DNA of 64,000 nucleotides from Psilocybe azurescens (lineage: Eukaryota; Basidiomycota; Agaricomycetes; Agaricales; Agrocybaceae): assembly GCA_023853785.1 (NCBI GenBank), contig JAJIRX010000920.1:248001-312000 (forward strand). Reading direction: 5' to 3'. Positions 13,601 to 26,960 of the stretch are shown here, piece by piece. Under the pieces are notes generated by a model. That model searched no databases, was not told the DNA's origin, and was given only the letters and a program-made list of their open reading frames with translations. The translations under genes were made by a program, and so were the position numbers. Position 1 is the stretch's first letter. Each line of letters opens with the position of its first letter.

Positions 13601-16482
13601 TTGGATGACGCGGCTCAAACGCGACGCGAAATTCAAATCTCTCAAGCGAGTCGCGACGCGTAATTTGGCCCCGCTTTCATTTACCACGCTCAACCCCCGC
13701 TCCCCTAATTATACTCGGCACGGTCACGTGGTATTCGGTTTGCACTTTCGCGTCAAGTTTTCTTTTTTTTGTTCTCTGCCCAGTTCCCTCTGCAACATCC
13801 CCTCAAATTTCTTTGGTGACTAGACCGCCGATGAGGGAGGAAAAATACTGCCTGTGCTGCCAGCGACTCCGTGTCTGTTCGGAAGCGGGTATCAGTCATG
13901 GGGACGGACAGTAAGTATTCTTGGACGCAGTTAGAGGAGTGCATTGCCAAGGTGCGTGTGTGGTGTTCTACGTAGGTATTTTGATGTTGGATCTGGTGCT
14001 TACTTGATCTTGATGGGTGGATAGGGTTCCTATTCCTATTATCAGCAAACAAGAACACCAACAAGAACAATTGGCGCGCTGCACGAGTCTTTTACGGCCT
14101 ATCGATTGATGCAGTTCCAAGTTGCCAAGATTACAACAACTACGATATCGTTCTGCCTCACAAAGAAACAACTTACATTTTGACACGATCACATGTTACT
14201 CACTTCCGATCTTCGACTTCCAATAAGAACAAGAACCGAAAAGAACTTTTCTGACATTAAACACGACAACTCATGAAGACAAAGATGCGCGATTCGATCC
14301 CAGTTCTCTCAAATCCCCTGCCTCCTCTTCCTCCCTCATCACCAAGTATCCAACTGTCAGCAATATGACCCCAGGCACCTCCTCGCTGCCCCAACTGTCA
14401 GCGACGACATCAACGCCGCACGCCGCCACCACTGCACGCATCCCCTTCACCAGGCTTAATACCGCCTCGCCCTCCGCAATCAATCTCTCCGCGTCCTCTT
14501 CAAGGGCGTCCGCGTCGTTTGTGCAGGCGCTGGAGGAGTCGTGGGACGCAGTGGTGCCTGCGCCTCTGCTTGTGCACCCGCTCTTGTTGATTGTGCCCAA
14601 GACCGTGGCAGCGGTACCCCTCTGAGACACCAGCACCAGCAGCGAGAAAACTCCCAAGAAGCTCGTCCCCAAGAAATCGAAGCATTGGATTCTCAGCATG
14701 GGGATGGGATGGAGCACGGATCCACACGCGATCGCAAGTCCGAGGAACGCACGAAGGACCTCTCAGACGTTGTGCGCTGCATTGGGTTGTTCGAGTCCAT
14801 CCTGTTGGAGATGAAGTCGAAGGTGGCGCTGGATGGGATTGGGTAGGGTGCGCGCAGGTGCGGGAGGGGCGATGGGGGAGGTTACGAATATGATGAAGAT
14901 GGGCGAGGTGGGTGGGGGTTTGAAAGATGGGCAGGCGAGGAAGGGTTAGGGCAGGCAAAACGGAAGACGAAGGAGAAGGAGAAGGAGAAATGGTGGAATG
15001 TTGGCGCATAGGGACAGGGGCAAGAATCAATCACGCCGCGCATAATTAAGAGTGCAGTCGTTGGCGAGGATGGGGAGTTGAGCTTAGTTGAATGGTATTC
15101 CCGCTCTTGGTCATGATGATGGCGGTGATGAGGGAAGGGATAAAGAGGAGAAGAAGGGGAAAGGGAAGAAGAAAAGTAAGAAGGCGAAGGATGGTGAGGA
15201 AGGGAAGGAGAAGGAGGACGGCAAGCAGAAGAAGAAAGACGCAAGGAGAAGGCCAGCAAGGAGAAAGAGGTGGAGAAAGACAAGAAAGCGATGAGACATT
15301 CGACGAGTAACTTCGAGGTGGGCGCGTTGAGTGTTGACGTCAATCCGGGCGGGCCGTCGCCTGTTGCGAGCAAGTTTTTGGGCGCCGGTCCCCACTTCCA
15401 CTCCAACTCCAACAATGTGCAGATGCTAGGCGCGAAGAAGGACAGGCATGTTATTCGGACTCGGGCTTCTTTCTACGACCCGCTGCTATTTTTAGCATAT
15501 ATGCGCGTTGGATCGAGCGCGTCGTCGGTTGGACTGGCTCCGTCCCCTATCATCACCTCCTCTGTCAATACCAGCCTGAACCCCGCCAACGCAAACACCA
15601 TTTCCTCAGCACGGTCACAGACAACAGACCCTCCGTCGAATACCCATTCTACACGACACGCAGACCCAGCTCGGTGCTCTGCTCCAGCTCCAGCTTAAGG
15701 CCGCTGTCGACGACGTCGATGAATTCGCGTATGTCGTGGGTGTCCTCATTTTCTGCAAATTCGGGAAATTCGGGACATTGAGGCTCAGAGGCCAGTGTGA
15801 GGTGGTATGAGCAGGTCTGGAGACAGTAAGAGAGATTAGGCGCAGGGAGCGGGAGGGACGGGAGAAGGAAGGGGGTGCAGGTGGTGGTGATGAAGGCAAG
15901 GGAAGCGAGAAGGAGAGACACACGTCGAGGGAGAAGTGGCGCTTGAGCGAGGGGCGGAGGACGGCGCTGATGGATGTGTTCCCGGAGGTGCTGGTCCGGT
16001 GGATGGTGGACGGTACACATGATGACGTAGAGGAAGATGACGCAGAGGACGAAGCGAAGTACTGGAAGCGGCAGAAGGAGCCGGACAGTGCGAGCATCAA
16101 GCGGTTCTTGTGCCCAATCCTGACGACCGAGGAGCCGACTTCGGACAGGCATGGAACGCCGGATGACTGGGATGATGTCATTGCGGAGTGTGAGGGCGGG
16201 AGTGCTGAGGGGGATGTGGGCTCCGAGGTGATGGCGGGGTGGTGCCGCGGAGGAGTTTGGGTTCAAGGCAAAGGTGGAGGCGGATGCGACGCCGGTGAAG
16301 AAAGCGCATGCCCGCCCGCTTTCGGAGCAGATGCTGGGTTCGGGCCCAAGTCTATGTGTAAGGATGATGAAGGTCCGTGTTCATTTTCTTTTATTATTCT
16401 TTCATTTAATTCTTGATACAGGCGTTTCATTCATCCTGGATGCCGCAACAAACGATCTTGCAATACTCGTCAATAACTTCGA
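13600..16482 (+). pseudogene. Module B copy 2
   Basis: This is the least interrupted B copy, about 2.9 kb. It starts with the shared gacgcggctcaaacgcgacg block. In order follow SWTQLEECIAKVR (near 13,920), an intron ending gtggatag (about 14,025), and a Ser/Ala-rich stretch with FVQALEESWDAV (about 14,515). The next block is KSEERTKDLSDVV (about 14,735), from which the downstream AYAYA-IYVDP part is deleted. A Lys-rich low-complexity tract follows at 15,110-15,290, then PDDWDDVIAECEGGSAEGDV at about 16,150-16,220 and KKAHARPLSEQ (about 16,290). A last exon follows an acceptor at 16,422 (GVSFILDAATNDLAILVNN). Frames change between blocks. At about 16,483 it is fused directly to the NACHT N3 upstream block, so module C is missing here. 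Function unknown. Confidence 0.5.
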
Positions 16483-16717
16483 AATCATTTGAGCTAAAAT
16501 CATCTGAGTTAGCACTGCATAAATGACATGGGTTCAGATATAGTGTACGTTTGGAACGTGATGCCGTTAATCATCTGTCAGTTATCGGTATACTTGTACT
16601 CGCATGGCGGTGCTGCCTAAATTTAGACACCAATATAATGGTATTCAGTCAGAGTTGCCCTTTCCCAGATCCCCCAACGATACCGGCTGCTCGTCGTCGG
16701 ACATTCCGCTCCCCACA
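16483..16717 (+). promoter_or_regulatory. Conserved upstream block of NACHT N3
   Basis: Same block as before N2, N4 and N5 (tttgagctaaaatcat repeat, gcataaatgacatgggttcag). Its left edge abuts the last exon of B2, marking a deletion junction. Confidence 0.5.
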
Positions 16718-19310
16718 ATGTCGATGTTCAATCGACCGACCGATTCTCTATCCACAACAGTACATTCAATACTCACCAATATCAAAGTCCTAAAGGTAAG
16801 TATTTGTTCTTGCAGAATGGAAGATACATGATGTTGATAAGCATCGACAATAGGCGGATTTGAGCGCCTGCAGGAACATGTCGCTCATGGAGCATTTCAC
16901 GACTCGGGCGAGCGATTCGATCCTCCAAAATGTCATTACAACACAAGAGTCGCGATTATCAAGAGGATCACGGATTGGATCGGTGGATTCAACGAAGATA
17001 CCCGAGAGGCTCTCATTATGTGGCTGTACGGAGCAGCTGGTGCTGGAAAATCTGCGATTGCGCAGACTATTGCCGAGATTTTGGACGGCCAGCACTTCGT
17101 CCTCGCCAGTTTCTTCTTCTGGCGAAATGACCCACAGAGAGGAACGGCCAAGCTGCTTGTCACCACACTAGCATATCAATTGGCGGTAAAGCTCCCCCTT
17201 CTGTTCCGAGAACGACTATGCCAGGCATTCGAGAACGATCCCCTGATTACCACACGATCGCTTGAGGCACAATTCAAGACCCTCGTCCGAGAACCCCTCC
17301 TTGAACTTCTTCATTCCGGATTTTCAACCCCCAACCACATCGTGGTCATTGTCGATGGACTTGATGAATGCGACGATCCACAAGTTCAAGCGAGAATTAT
17401 CGATCTGTCCTTCAGGCTTCTGAATAGTCGGGACTTACCTCTGAAGATTCTCATAGCCAGTCGCCCAGAGATGGACATCTCCTCATCTTTCGATAGAAAA
17501 CCTTTCTCTATGCTGGCAAGAATCCCATTGGATGACGACTATCAATCCGAACAGGATATTCAACATTTCCTGGCAGATAAATTTGACGAGATCAGAACTC
17601 AACATCGCCTTCGCTCTTATATCCCGATTGGTTGGCCCGCTAAAGATTCACTCGATATACTCGTAGAAAAGTCCTCCGGGCAGTTTATCTATGCATCGAC
17701 TGTGGTGAAGTATGTCGCATCGCCGCGTCATCGACCAACTCATCGGCTTGAAGTTGTTCTTGGTATACAACTGCCAAAGGCGGGTGATAGTCCGTTCGCA
17801 GAGCTGGATGCGCTGTACCGGCACATCCTGATGGGGGTTGAAGATGTGGATCTAATATTGCAGATCATTGGCTTCGTCGTTCTTCACCCTCCAATTTATG
17901 ACATTTCAGTGGCATTTATAGAAGCCTTCCTTTCGCTTGCTCCTGGAGATGTTCAACTTGTGATGCAGAGCCTCGGTTCCCTTGTCTCCGTCGAAAACTA
18001 TTCTCATTATCGTGATGGTGCAGTGTTAACCATTCGCATACTACATGCATCATTGAAAGATTATCTACTCGACCAGTCACGATCCAAAGATTTTTTTCTT
18101 GATCGTCTCAAAATGCACACGCATTATGCCGAGTTATGTCTTGCTCATATCACAGAGCTTCCTGCATTGCAATCAAATTCGCCTCTCTATCCATCCATGG
18201 GTATGTTATCTACGCTCTAATACATTGAAATTCTGTGTTCTAATTGCATAAAAATTGACACAGTGAATGAACACTGGCCTATCTTTACACATTTCTTCCA
18301 TCACTGTCCTCTTGCTAAACCAAATCCACAGCTCCTCCAAAATACTCTCCATCTAACTCTCAGTCGTTGCCATACTATCCTCGGAGTAAAAGTTCATTAT
18401 AACGCAACATTTTCTGTGGAATATTTCGACTACCTCGATTCCCTCTGCACTGTATGTGTCTTCTTTTGTGAAACAATGAAATCTGACCACCTTGTCAGAT
18501 TTGGGCTGATTCAGCGGTTTCTCAATTTTACACTGATGAGATAGTCACACTTGAACAACTCATCAAAGCTCAGCTTGGTCCACATCCTCAACCCTCTCAC
18601 ATCTGCTTCCTTCTGGCATCATTTATGGATCCGGATCTACAGGGTTGTGGGGCTGTTGACCTCATTTCTATGCCACAAAGTCTGGGAAATCCAAGGCATA
18701 TAGCACAGTTGGGATGCAATCTTAATTACCTAACATCTAGGCATCCTGTTCTTCATAAACACCTTCATAACACTCTACAAGATTGGATTATCTCAAGCCA
18801 GCAACCAGCTGACACCCCCAGCATTTACGCTAGTGCTGCATTTTTGCTCTGCGCCATATATCAACATTCAAATTCCCGTATGCTATCAACACACCTAGAT
18901 TTGGCCGATCTTGTCATTATCGTCGGACTCGAATGAATAGTCCTGCGCAACCACTTTGGTACCGACGGTCCGTCAATACTGTATATAAAATGCATCACAC
19001 CAACTATCGCTTTCGCAATTTTGTCCAAGGTTGTGGAAAGGGAGCCTTCATAGACGCGGAATTTTATCCCATGCGATGGTATCTGTTCAATACAGGCGAG
19101 GCTTTTGAAGCCTATTCCTGGGCCACTCAGATGCTTCCATTATTCCTTGACAAATCAGGTCACTCAGAAGAGTTGATTGCCTATGCATGCCAAGCCAGAA
19201 TCATGCACAATGACTACCTCAACTTCACATATCCATTGGAGCAACAGCGGAGATCTGCCCTGGCTGCAGTTAAAGCATATCTGAGGAGAGTAGAGGATGA
19301 ATGGACTTGA
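16718..19310 (+). pseudogene. NACHT-family NTPase N3, two single-base deletions
   Basis: Exon 1 is 16718-16795, exon 2 16854-18200, exon 3 18264-18451 and exon 4 18499-19310. Walker A GAAGAGKSAIAQ is near 17,030 and Walker B HIVVIVDGLDECDDP near 17,340. The poly-T run at 18,091 has seven T, so exon 2 reads through to LDRLKMHTHYAELCLAHI and splices in frame to exon 3. Two losses are seen against the paralogues. One base is missing in exon 1 (accgattctc against accgacttctc), which moves the N-terminus out of phase with exon 2. One base is missing in exon 4 near 18,842 (ASAAF then frame loss and stop at 18,936), after which the family frame is open again to 19,310. Adding the two bases gives 2,427 coding bases, an exact multiple of three. 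Confidence 0.8.
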
Positions 19311-19394
19311 TCACATAGCAGAACGAGATATACTCATACACATGTGTAATAGAGTTGCACAGTATGTACTGGTTTACTAACTCGAACTGTTTGG

Positions 19395-22043
19395 TCCCTT
19401 CTACGATGCAGCTGCTCTCTTCGGCATCTATGCACGTTGGATTGAGTGTGTCGTTGGCTAGACTGGCCGTTCCTGGTCTGGGTCCGTCCCCTATCATCAC
19501 TTCTGTCAATACTAACTCAAACAATGCCAACATCGAACACCAACGCAATCACCGACAACAGACTCTCCTTTGAATCCGCATTCTACACGACGTGCCGCCC
19601 GAGCTCGGTGCTCTCCTCCGGCTCAAGCTTAAGGCTGCTGTCGACAACGTCGGCGAATTCGCATATGTCGCAGATATCTTCTTTTTCTGCGAATTCGGGC
19701 AATTCGGACATTTGGGCTCGGGAGTGAGTGTGAGGTGGGATGAGCAGGGGCTGGAGACAGTAAGAAAGATGAGGCACAGAGAGCAGGAGGGACAGGAGAA
19801 GGAAGTGGATGTGGGTGACAACGATACAGACAAAGAGAGCGCTTGAAGGAGAGACGGGGGTCGAAGGAGAGGCGTGTTGAAACTATGTGACAGCACGTGA
19901 CATGCATGTGAACGTTAGCATTACACAGTGCACATGACTGAAAGGTTACACGTGAATATGGCGTAATTATGGCGTGCTCTATAGCACATGATATGCACAT
20001 GATATATGTTTCCTAATATATACAGTATGTAAATATGCACAAAGTATGTAGAAACATATATAAGTAGCGTAGTTCTGCTCCTAATAAATAACGAAGTTCC
20101 TCACTTCAGTACAGCGCTCACTATGCACTTAAGTACATACATACAAGCTTACAGGTCAGTAGTATATGGGTTTGAGTAGGTAACCATATGTAACGTTTCT
20201 GCCTAAAATGGAACATGCCGGAATTGCACACGGCACAACCGTTGGACTATCTGTCCCGAGATAAGTCTGAACCAAGTCAGGCTTCAACGTTACAACATTC
20301 AGATCGTCACACCCGTTACTCCAGTACATGTTTCCTGGGGCGGCCGTGGACTTATATGGTAGCGGGAAACCCAGACCGCTACACCATACCACTACGTACA
20401 TAGCCTCGATAGTAGTTACTATATTATTGCAACAAGGCGGTGTTCGAGCGAAGGGAGGAGGTGCATGGCGCTGATGGAAGTGTTCCCAGAGGTGCAGGTC
20501 CGGCACTTGTTGGATGATTTTAATGGGGGAGGAGTTTGGATTCAAGGAGAAGAAGAGCGGAAGTGGATGCGACGCTGGTGAAGAAGGTGCGTGCGCGCCT
20601 GCTTTATGAGAAGATGCCGGGTAGGAGCAGACCCAAGCATATGCACGAGGACGATGAATGTTCATGTTCAATTACTCTCGCGCATTTATTTATTTAATTC
20701 CTGAAACAGGCGTTCTGGCCATCCTCGATGCCACAACAAACAATCCCATGATGCTCATCAATATTCTCGATCTGCAGGCTACACGCTGCTACACGCCTGA
20801 TATGACGCCCTTGCATCTGTCCACGTCCATGTCCCCGTCTCCCTCGCCTATATCGACGCTCGATGAAGAACTCTGCGGCTACAAGGCCAGATTTATTCAG
20901 GCAGAATCCGTTCCGATAGATGAGTACGTCATCGATCAGCTTGCTGAGGCCCTGTGTGTAGCCGCATGGAAGTTCAGCTAAATCTGCCACCAACACCATT
21001 CAGACTCCCACCACAGTCATGCCTGCATCATCAGTACGGATATCGGTGTCCGCATCTGCATCCTCTACGAAAGCAACGATACCAGCCATTGGGAACTAAG
21101 CGAACGCATCGCTCATCGCGAAGCAGATCACTCCATGGGTGACACTCATGAAAGGGCTCTCGTCCGTTAAAGAAAAGCCTGCGCGTATATCCTCCCTCTC
21201 GTCTTCGCTCCGCATCAAGAACGCCACTACTTCTACTGCTGTTTCCCTCGTACGCCTTCGTCGGGGATGGTCATTTTCCGACCTGGCCATAAGAGGACAA
21301 TGTCGCCTGCGCCAGTGGCAGAGCTGGAGGTCCTGCTACAGCCGCTGCGCCCTGCGCGGTCGAGGGTGGGTGTGAGAGCGTAGCTGGTGCATGAGAATGC
21401 GCCCCCGGAGGCGAAGATCGACGTCGTCGATGCTTTTGCACCCGCGCGCGCCGTCATCGCTGGCGTTTGGCTCGGATTCGCAATCGCGCGAGAGTGGAAG
21501 GGGGTGTATGCATGTGTCGGATGAGTTTTCGGGGTCGCTGATGCCTGTGTTCCAGCGCATACAGGGATATGAGACGCTCCGCAGGCCATCGCCGTCGTCG
21601 TCCCCCAAAAAATGTGAATGCACGCGCGCACGTAAACTTGGGCACGCGCCGCGCAAGCAGGTCGAGCAAAGGCAGTCGGAGCAGCTACAGAAGCCAGATC
21701 ACAAGCCACCTTTCCTGCGCCGATGCCCACACCAATAACGAGGAGCTTCCCTACGTCGCTACCCACGACGAGGACCAAGAGCAAGAGCACCAAATGCAAA
21801 CAAAAACGGCGTACAGCATCCCGATCTCCCGCACGACTCGGATGTGTCCATATATCACGATGCGTAGCTGGATGAGGCGGATGAGGACTCGGATGTGCTG
21901 AATGAGTTGAGGTGTATTTTGGTTGCTGCGGGAGTGGATGCGGAGGGGGACGAGAGGGGGGAAGGGGAGGGGGCTGAGAGCTATGTGGACGATGACCCGG
22001 ACATGGATATGAAGATTGGGACGGTCATGGAAGTTGTGCCGTG
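19395..22043 (+). pseudogene. Module B copy 3a, 5'-truncated, split by a solo LTR
   Basis: The tract starts abruptly with B middle sequence (SASMHVGLSVSL, matching 15,490-15,530 of B2). It continues through an SSLKL and NVGEFAY stretch to 19,874, is cut by the LTR insertion, and resumes at 20,440 (tgttcccagaggtgcaggtccgg). The last-exon block GVLAILDATTNN is at 20,708, followed by STLDEELCGYKARFIQAESV to 20,981. Beyond that this copy retains distal sequence lost elsewhere, including KGLSVKEKPARISSLSSSLR near 21,145. An acidic C-terminus (DEADEDSDVLNELRCILVAA, then DDDPDMDMKIGTVMEVVP) ends at a TGA at 22,041. It is the best guide to the complete C-terminus of the B family. Confidence 0.45.
19875..20434. 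mobile_element. Solo LTR, 560 bases, with 5-base target duplication
   Basis: The insert begins TGTTGAAACT and ends ATTGCAACA, so the ends form a short inverted TGTTG/CAACA. It is flanked by a perfect direct duplication aggcg (19,870-19,874 and 20,435-20,439). Removing the insert and one aggcg joins two stretches that are contiguous in B2 (near 15,945). Inside are a TATA-like acatatataagtag near 20,055 and an aataaata near 20,090 in the + orientation, suggesting + strand transcription. There is no internal coding region, so it is a solo LTR left by LTR-LTR recombination. It is unrelated in sequence to the LTRs at 31,997 and 41,694. Confidence 0.85.
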
Positions 22044-22049
22044 AATGAC

Positions 22050-25000
22050 GTCGTCTGACGCGCCTCAAACACGACGGGAAATTTAAATCCCTCAAGCGGG
22101 TTGCAACGCCAACACGACGCGTTATTTGGCTCCGCTTGCGTTTATCCCGCTTACCTAATTATACTCCTGTCTCGAGGCTGACTAACACGGTCACGTGGTG
22201 TTCGATTTACGCTGAGCAGCTTCGAGGTGGGCGCGTTGACTTCTAGTCCGGGCGGGCCGTCGCCTGTTGCGAGCGAGTTTTTGGGAACTCGTCGATACAC
22301 ACGACAACCACTTCGACATCGACATCGATACCGACCCTTCCTCCTCCGCTTCAGAGGACGACGACACGAAGAAATCCTTCGCCTTCACAGACAAGCCGGT
22401 GCAGCTGAACGAGTCAGGCGGGTCGGACTGGAGAAGTTTTATGGAACAGTTGGAGAATATGTTCAGGACGCCTGCCAAGGTTGATTTCCGGTATGATTTT
22501 GGGGGGGGATTTGGGGGTGGGGGTGCCGCCTGTGCCTGCATTTCCTGTTCATCTCGGTGTGGTGGATGGTGAGTGTGACGAGAGTGGTGATGTGCAGCAG
22601 GAGGAAGGGGAAGAGGGTACGAGTGCAAGTGGAGGCGGTGGAGATGTTGAAAGCAGCTCCTCTGGATTCGATGGGTTCGTGGACTCGGGATCACAGCTTG
22701 TAGACGACGGACTTCCAGTTCCCCATCCTCAACATGAACACAAAAACTAAGAGATGCATCGACGAGGTGCATTCGCAAGACACCAACAAATCACAATTCT
22801 ACATGTTGTCCGCCTCGGCCTCGGGTTCTCGGATTGTCAACGTTAAGCCACCGCCGTCGTTGCTTCAAGCCGCTGAGATCATCAGCAGCGACGGTCCTTC
22901 ACCCGTTGTAAGCAAATGCAAACTCGCGTCGTCAACGTCGTCCCCCGCCTTGTACACGTCAGAGGATGAGCTGAACACCTCGTTTGGGCTCGGCGGGCTT
23001 CCTGGCCCGCACGCCGAATCGTCGTCTTCGCCTGTGTCAAAGCCTAAGGATGCTGCTGCGTATGCAAGACCGCTGACGCAGTCGGACATCATCGTGCCAC
23101 CTGCGCATGCACTCTCGCGCTCGGGGATAGATATGGACATTGATATGGAGTCGCACATGCTCGATGAGCCTGAAGATGATTTGGTGTTGAAGTCGATTTA
23201 TGCGAAGATCGTCACGGAGCAGCGGTAGCCTCGACCTCGAGGCAGACCGACTCCTGGGGGCCGCACTCCTGCAGCATCCAACAGACCGCCTGTTCCCGCT
23301 TCGACAAACCGGCCTATCCGAATCTGCAAGTCGTCCTCAAATCAGTCAATTCCGGCGTCGACGCCGATGTCTATGTTCTCCTCTTCAGAGCCAAAACAGC
23401 CACTCTATGCTTGTACCACTATGCCTCTCGACATATGCCGCTACTCCCATCTGCTCCAACATCTATCACTCCCGCATGATTGCGCAGCTGCTTCCATGTT
23501 TCAACCCTCACGCCCCACAATATGTGCCTTGCACACGATTGCCTGCTTCATGCCTCCTCATGTTTCTTGACGTTTATGCATTCTTCACGCCTGATTGATA
23601 TTTTTTCGTGGTTGATTAGTCCGGTCATATCTCTCCTTCCTCCTTGGCCGCGTATGCGTATGTAAGAGGGCGCAAAGGAGGCTTCGCGATATACGTGGAC
23701 GCGAGCGATGTGGACCCAGATATGAGCAAGATTGCTCTGGTGAAGAACTCACGGGTTGCGCTGGATGGGGTGCAGGTGGGGGTGGTGGTGATGGATGATG
23801 TTACGAACGTGATGAAGGCGGGCAGAGATAAGGAGAAGGACGGACCAGCGAAGGTAAAAGTAGAGGAGAGCGGGAAGGAGAAGTGACGGACAGTGATTGG
23901 GAGGGGAGGAAGAATTCGAAGGAGACAAGATAAGTTATAAACGCAAGTCGCTTTCCTATTTCTTGATGTTTGCTTTTGCTTGAAACCTATCGTGATCTTG
24001 TTGAATAGCCATCCAATACATACGCGATCCTCAGCCACGTTCGAAGAGCGCGTCGTCTTCCTTTCTACCATTTCTATCCTTTAATTCCTTCTTCTCCATC
24101 ATCCGCCTCTTCCCCCTCTTTTCTACTATGTTCATGTTCAACATCCCCTTGTCTTGTTTGGAGGCCGCCGTAATTGCATATTAACATTCTCGGCCTGTCC
24201 ATGCAGTTCCGGAGCCATTCACTAAACAACAGCACAAGGCTCACAATCCCAATCCCCCGTGCTCTTATACAGGCTCGGAGCGTTACTCCCTTTCTCTGAT
24301 ACAATAGTGACCCACTCATCACCCCAGTCTTGTTCATATAAGACTGTTGATACTGTGATTTTGCATGATATTATTGTGACCAAGGACGTCATCATGACAC
24401 GGTTTGCATGGTTTTATTATCATCGAAGATTTGGTGGGTGAAATGAAGGCTTGGTATCCATATGGGATGCCCTCGGTACGCTTTGTTATATTTCGAGGGC
24501 GTGAGTAGGCGTTAAGAAGGTAAGAACTTTGAGAGTAGATATGAAGGCGAATAGAATTATCTTGTTTTTTAAAAAAATCACTAATTCCATGGATGGGTCA
24601 GGTGAAGTTATCAGCAGCTCTTCTCTGAATAAATATATGCGCGTTGGATCGAGCGCGTCGTCAGATGGATTTTCGGTTCCTGGGTTGACTCCGTCCCCTA
24701 TCGTCACTTCCGTTGTCAATATCAACATGAACAACGCCACCACAAACACCAACCCCGTCGATGAATTCGCGTATATCTCGGGTATCTTCTTTGTCTGCGG
24801 ATTCGGGCAATTTGGGACATTTGGCTTGGGAGCGAGTGTGAGGGGCCTGGGGACTGTAAAGGAGATGAGTCGCAAGGAGCGGAGGAACGGAAGAAGGAGG
24901 TGGGTGCAGGTAGTGATGATGAGGACAAGGAGAGTGAGAAGAAGGAGAGACGTGCGTCAAGGGAGAGGCCGATCTCGAGCGAGGTGAGGAGGAGGATGGA

Positions 25001-25600
25001 GCTGGCGGGTGTGTTCCCGGAAGTGCAAGTCTAGCAGTCGGTGGATGGTGTATATGATGACGCAGAGCAAGATGACGTATTGGACGAAGCAAGGTACCGG
25101 AAGCGGCAGAACAAGCTGGACAGCGCGAGCATCAAGCAGTTCTCGTACCCAATCCGGACGATCGAGGAGGTGATGGCGGACGGGCATGGAAGGCCGGATG
25201 ACTGGGATGATGTCATTACGAGGTATGAGAGCGGGAGTGCTGAGGGGGATGCAGGTTCCGAGATGGCGGGTGGTGCCGCGGAGGAGGGAGTTCAAGGCAT
25301 GAGTTCAAGGCGAAGGAGAAGACGGAGGCAGATGCGACGCCAGTGAAGAAAGCATGTGCCCCCTGGTCTCAGAGCAGATGCTGAGCAGGAGCAGGCCCAA
25401 GCCTATGTGCGAAAACGATGAAGGCTCGTGTTCAATTATCCTCATTCTTTTGTTTATTTAATTCTTGAAACAGGTGTTCTGCCTATCTTTGATGCCGGGA
25501 TAAACGATCTCGCGACGCTACTCGATAACCTTGATCTGCAGGCTACGCCCAGCACACCTGATATGATGCCCCTTTGTCCGTCTGCGTCCATGTCCGGACG
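22050..25600 (+). pseudogene. Module B copy 3b, rearranged
   Basis: It opens with the shared gacgcgcctcaaacacgacg block and cacggtcacgtgg (22,190), but joins at once to the middle block FEVGALTSSPGGPSPVAS (22,225). Then follow an acidic frame DDDTKKSFAFTDKPVQLNES (about 22,350) and an open stretch 22,734-23,228 rich in Ser/Pro/Asp. The conserved block is at 23,646-23,886: AYAYVRGRKGGFAIYVDASD, then SRVALDG and a Lys-rich end with a stop. A copy of the module C leader lies at 24,250-24,600. B middle sequence follows, with PDDWDDVITRYESGSAEGDA at about 25,190 and the last exon GVLPIFDAGINDLATLLDNL after an acceptor at 25,472. The block order differs from B2 and the conserved exon comes after the middle part, so this copy is a patchwork of at least two B copies. 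Confidence 0.45.
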
Positions 25601-26960
25601 AGTGGGTGGTTTGGATTGGGAGCGTGAGGACCGGATGCTAGCTATAATAGCGGCGTCACCTGTGTCTGCAGAGCGAGGCCACCGTCTACTTGTCTGTGAA
25701 GTGCCTAAGATTGGTACTGAACCATCTTACCATTCTTGTGTGTTCGTACTCTTACCCGTACCTTTCACTTCACGGATCATTGGTTGAACCGGCCAGCAAG
25801 GCACCAACTTATTTACATCCTTTTCTCTTACAGGCACCCGCTACTCAATATACGACCCCAGCCCAGGAGACTAGGAACTCTTCCTCAAGAATTTCGCCAA
25901 GCGGTGAGATGTGCTGTATGCTTTCATTTCTCCCCGCTCGTATCGCGACATCACTTCCGCCAGCAAAACTAGCACAGCGCTCCTTCACGCCTATTGCGAT
26001 GAACATGAGCTCGTGGGCCGTTGTCGACCCACTCAAGTTCTGCATAAGCGTACCGTTCAAACCATAACTATCTGCAGTACGGATGTTACCAGGGAATAGT
26101 GCAGTCAGAAGTAGAGATGATTCCTTAGTCGTCTCTTTTTCTGACGCACGGCATGAATGGACACCTTGACCGGATACCGGAAACGCGGAGGTATTGAGCG
26201 CTGCATGCAGTGGTCGGTCTCTCCCGAGGAATTAATGGGCCGTTCGGCATGAAATGACTATGCCTTGCTAATTCTGCTCGACCTTTTATCTCAGGTGTCA
26301 TTCCGACGTGATAACAGAGTCAACAACGTGTGCACCACAAGGGCCTTTTCCCCATCTTACGCCGGCACCCTCAGGGTAGGTTTCGATCGATACTAGGCAT
26401 TTTGCAGGTCGTAACTATGTTTGTCTCAATCCTCAGCGTCCCAGTGATCATTTCCCCCGTCGTTTTGACCAACGGAAGAGCAACAGAGGCATTGGATCTG
26501 GAGGTCGGAGTGGCGTCCTCGCATTTCTACCCGAACGGTCAGAAAACCTTCGGACGCGTTCATTATCGACGATGCTCATATGTCCTCTCATCTTGTTCGA
26601 CTTATTCGATGTTGTATTCAACGCTTTCACTACTTGCAGCTATTAGACTACCTCCCTTCTCATCTACATTGTTTGCCTCACATATCCTTCTGTACACGAT
26701 TTTTACCTGTAAATCTGATATACATTGTGGTACGTACATTTCTTACTACTTATGTCCTTTTGCCAATCGGTTTCGTCTTGCAACAGGCGGCATCTGCTTG
26801 TTGTTCAACCAGTCTTGCAGGGCACTTCTGGGAGGATACACATTGGGTTGAAAAAAAAAACGCCTCTCAACTTCGACATCGACTGCGGGTTTTTGATGGT
26901 ACATAGCCAAGATTACACCCTCTCACGCCATATTATGTGAAATCCATTGTGTGGGTGGAC
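25600..26960 (+). pseudogene. Module C copy 3, 5'-truncated
   Basis: Counterpart of 7,800-8,950 and 45,950-47,120. Visible pieces are the stretch around VEPASKAPTYLHPF (25,785), NMSSWAVVDPLKFC (about 26,000), and FVSILSVPVIISPVVLTNGR (26,415-26,475). The latter is a hydrophobic, probably membrane-spanning, segment matching LSILSVPEIVSTVVFINGG in unit 5. No continuous frame runs through the tract. Unknown membrane-protein remnant. Confidence 0.4.

Noticed and set aside
20156..20671. 171-codon - strand frame
   Set aside because: It straddles the right edge of the solo LTR and B sequence, so it was created by the insertion.
21233..21799. 188-codon - strand frame, Ala/Ser-rich
   Set aside because: GC-rich antisense stretch of module B3a without counterpart in other copies.
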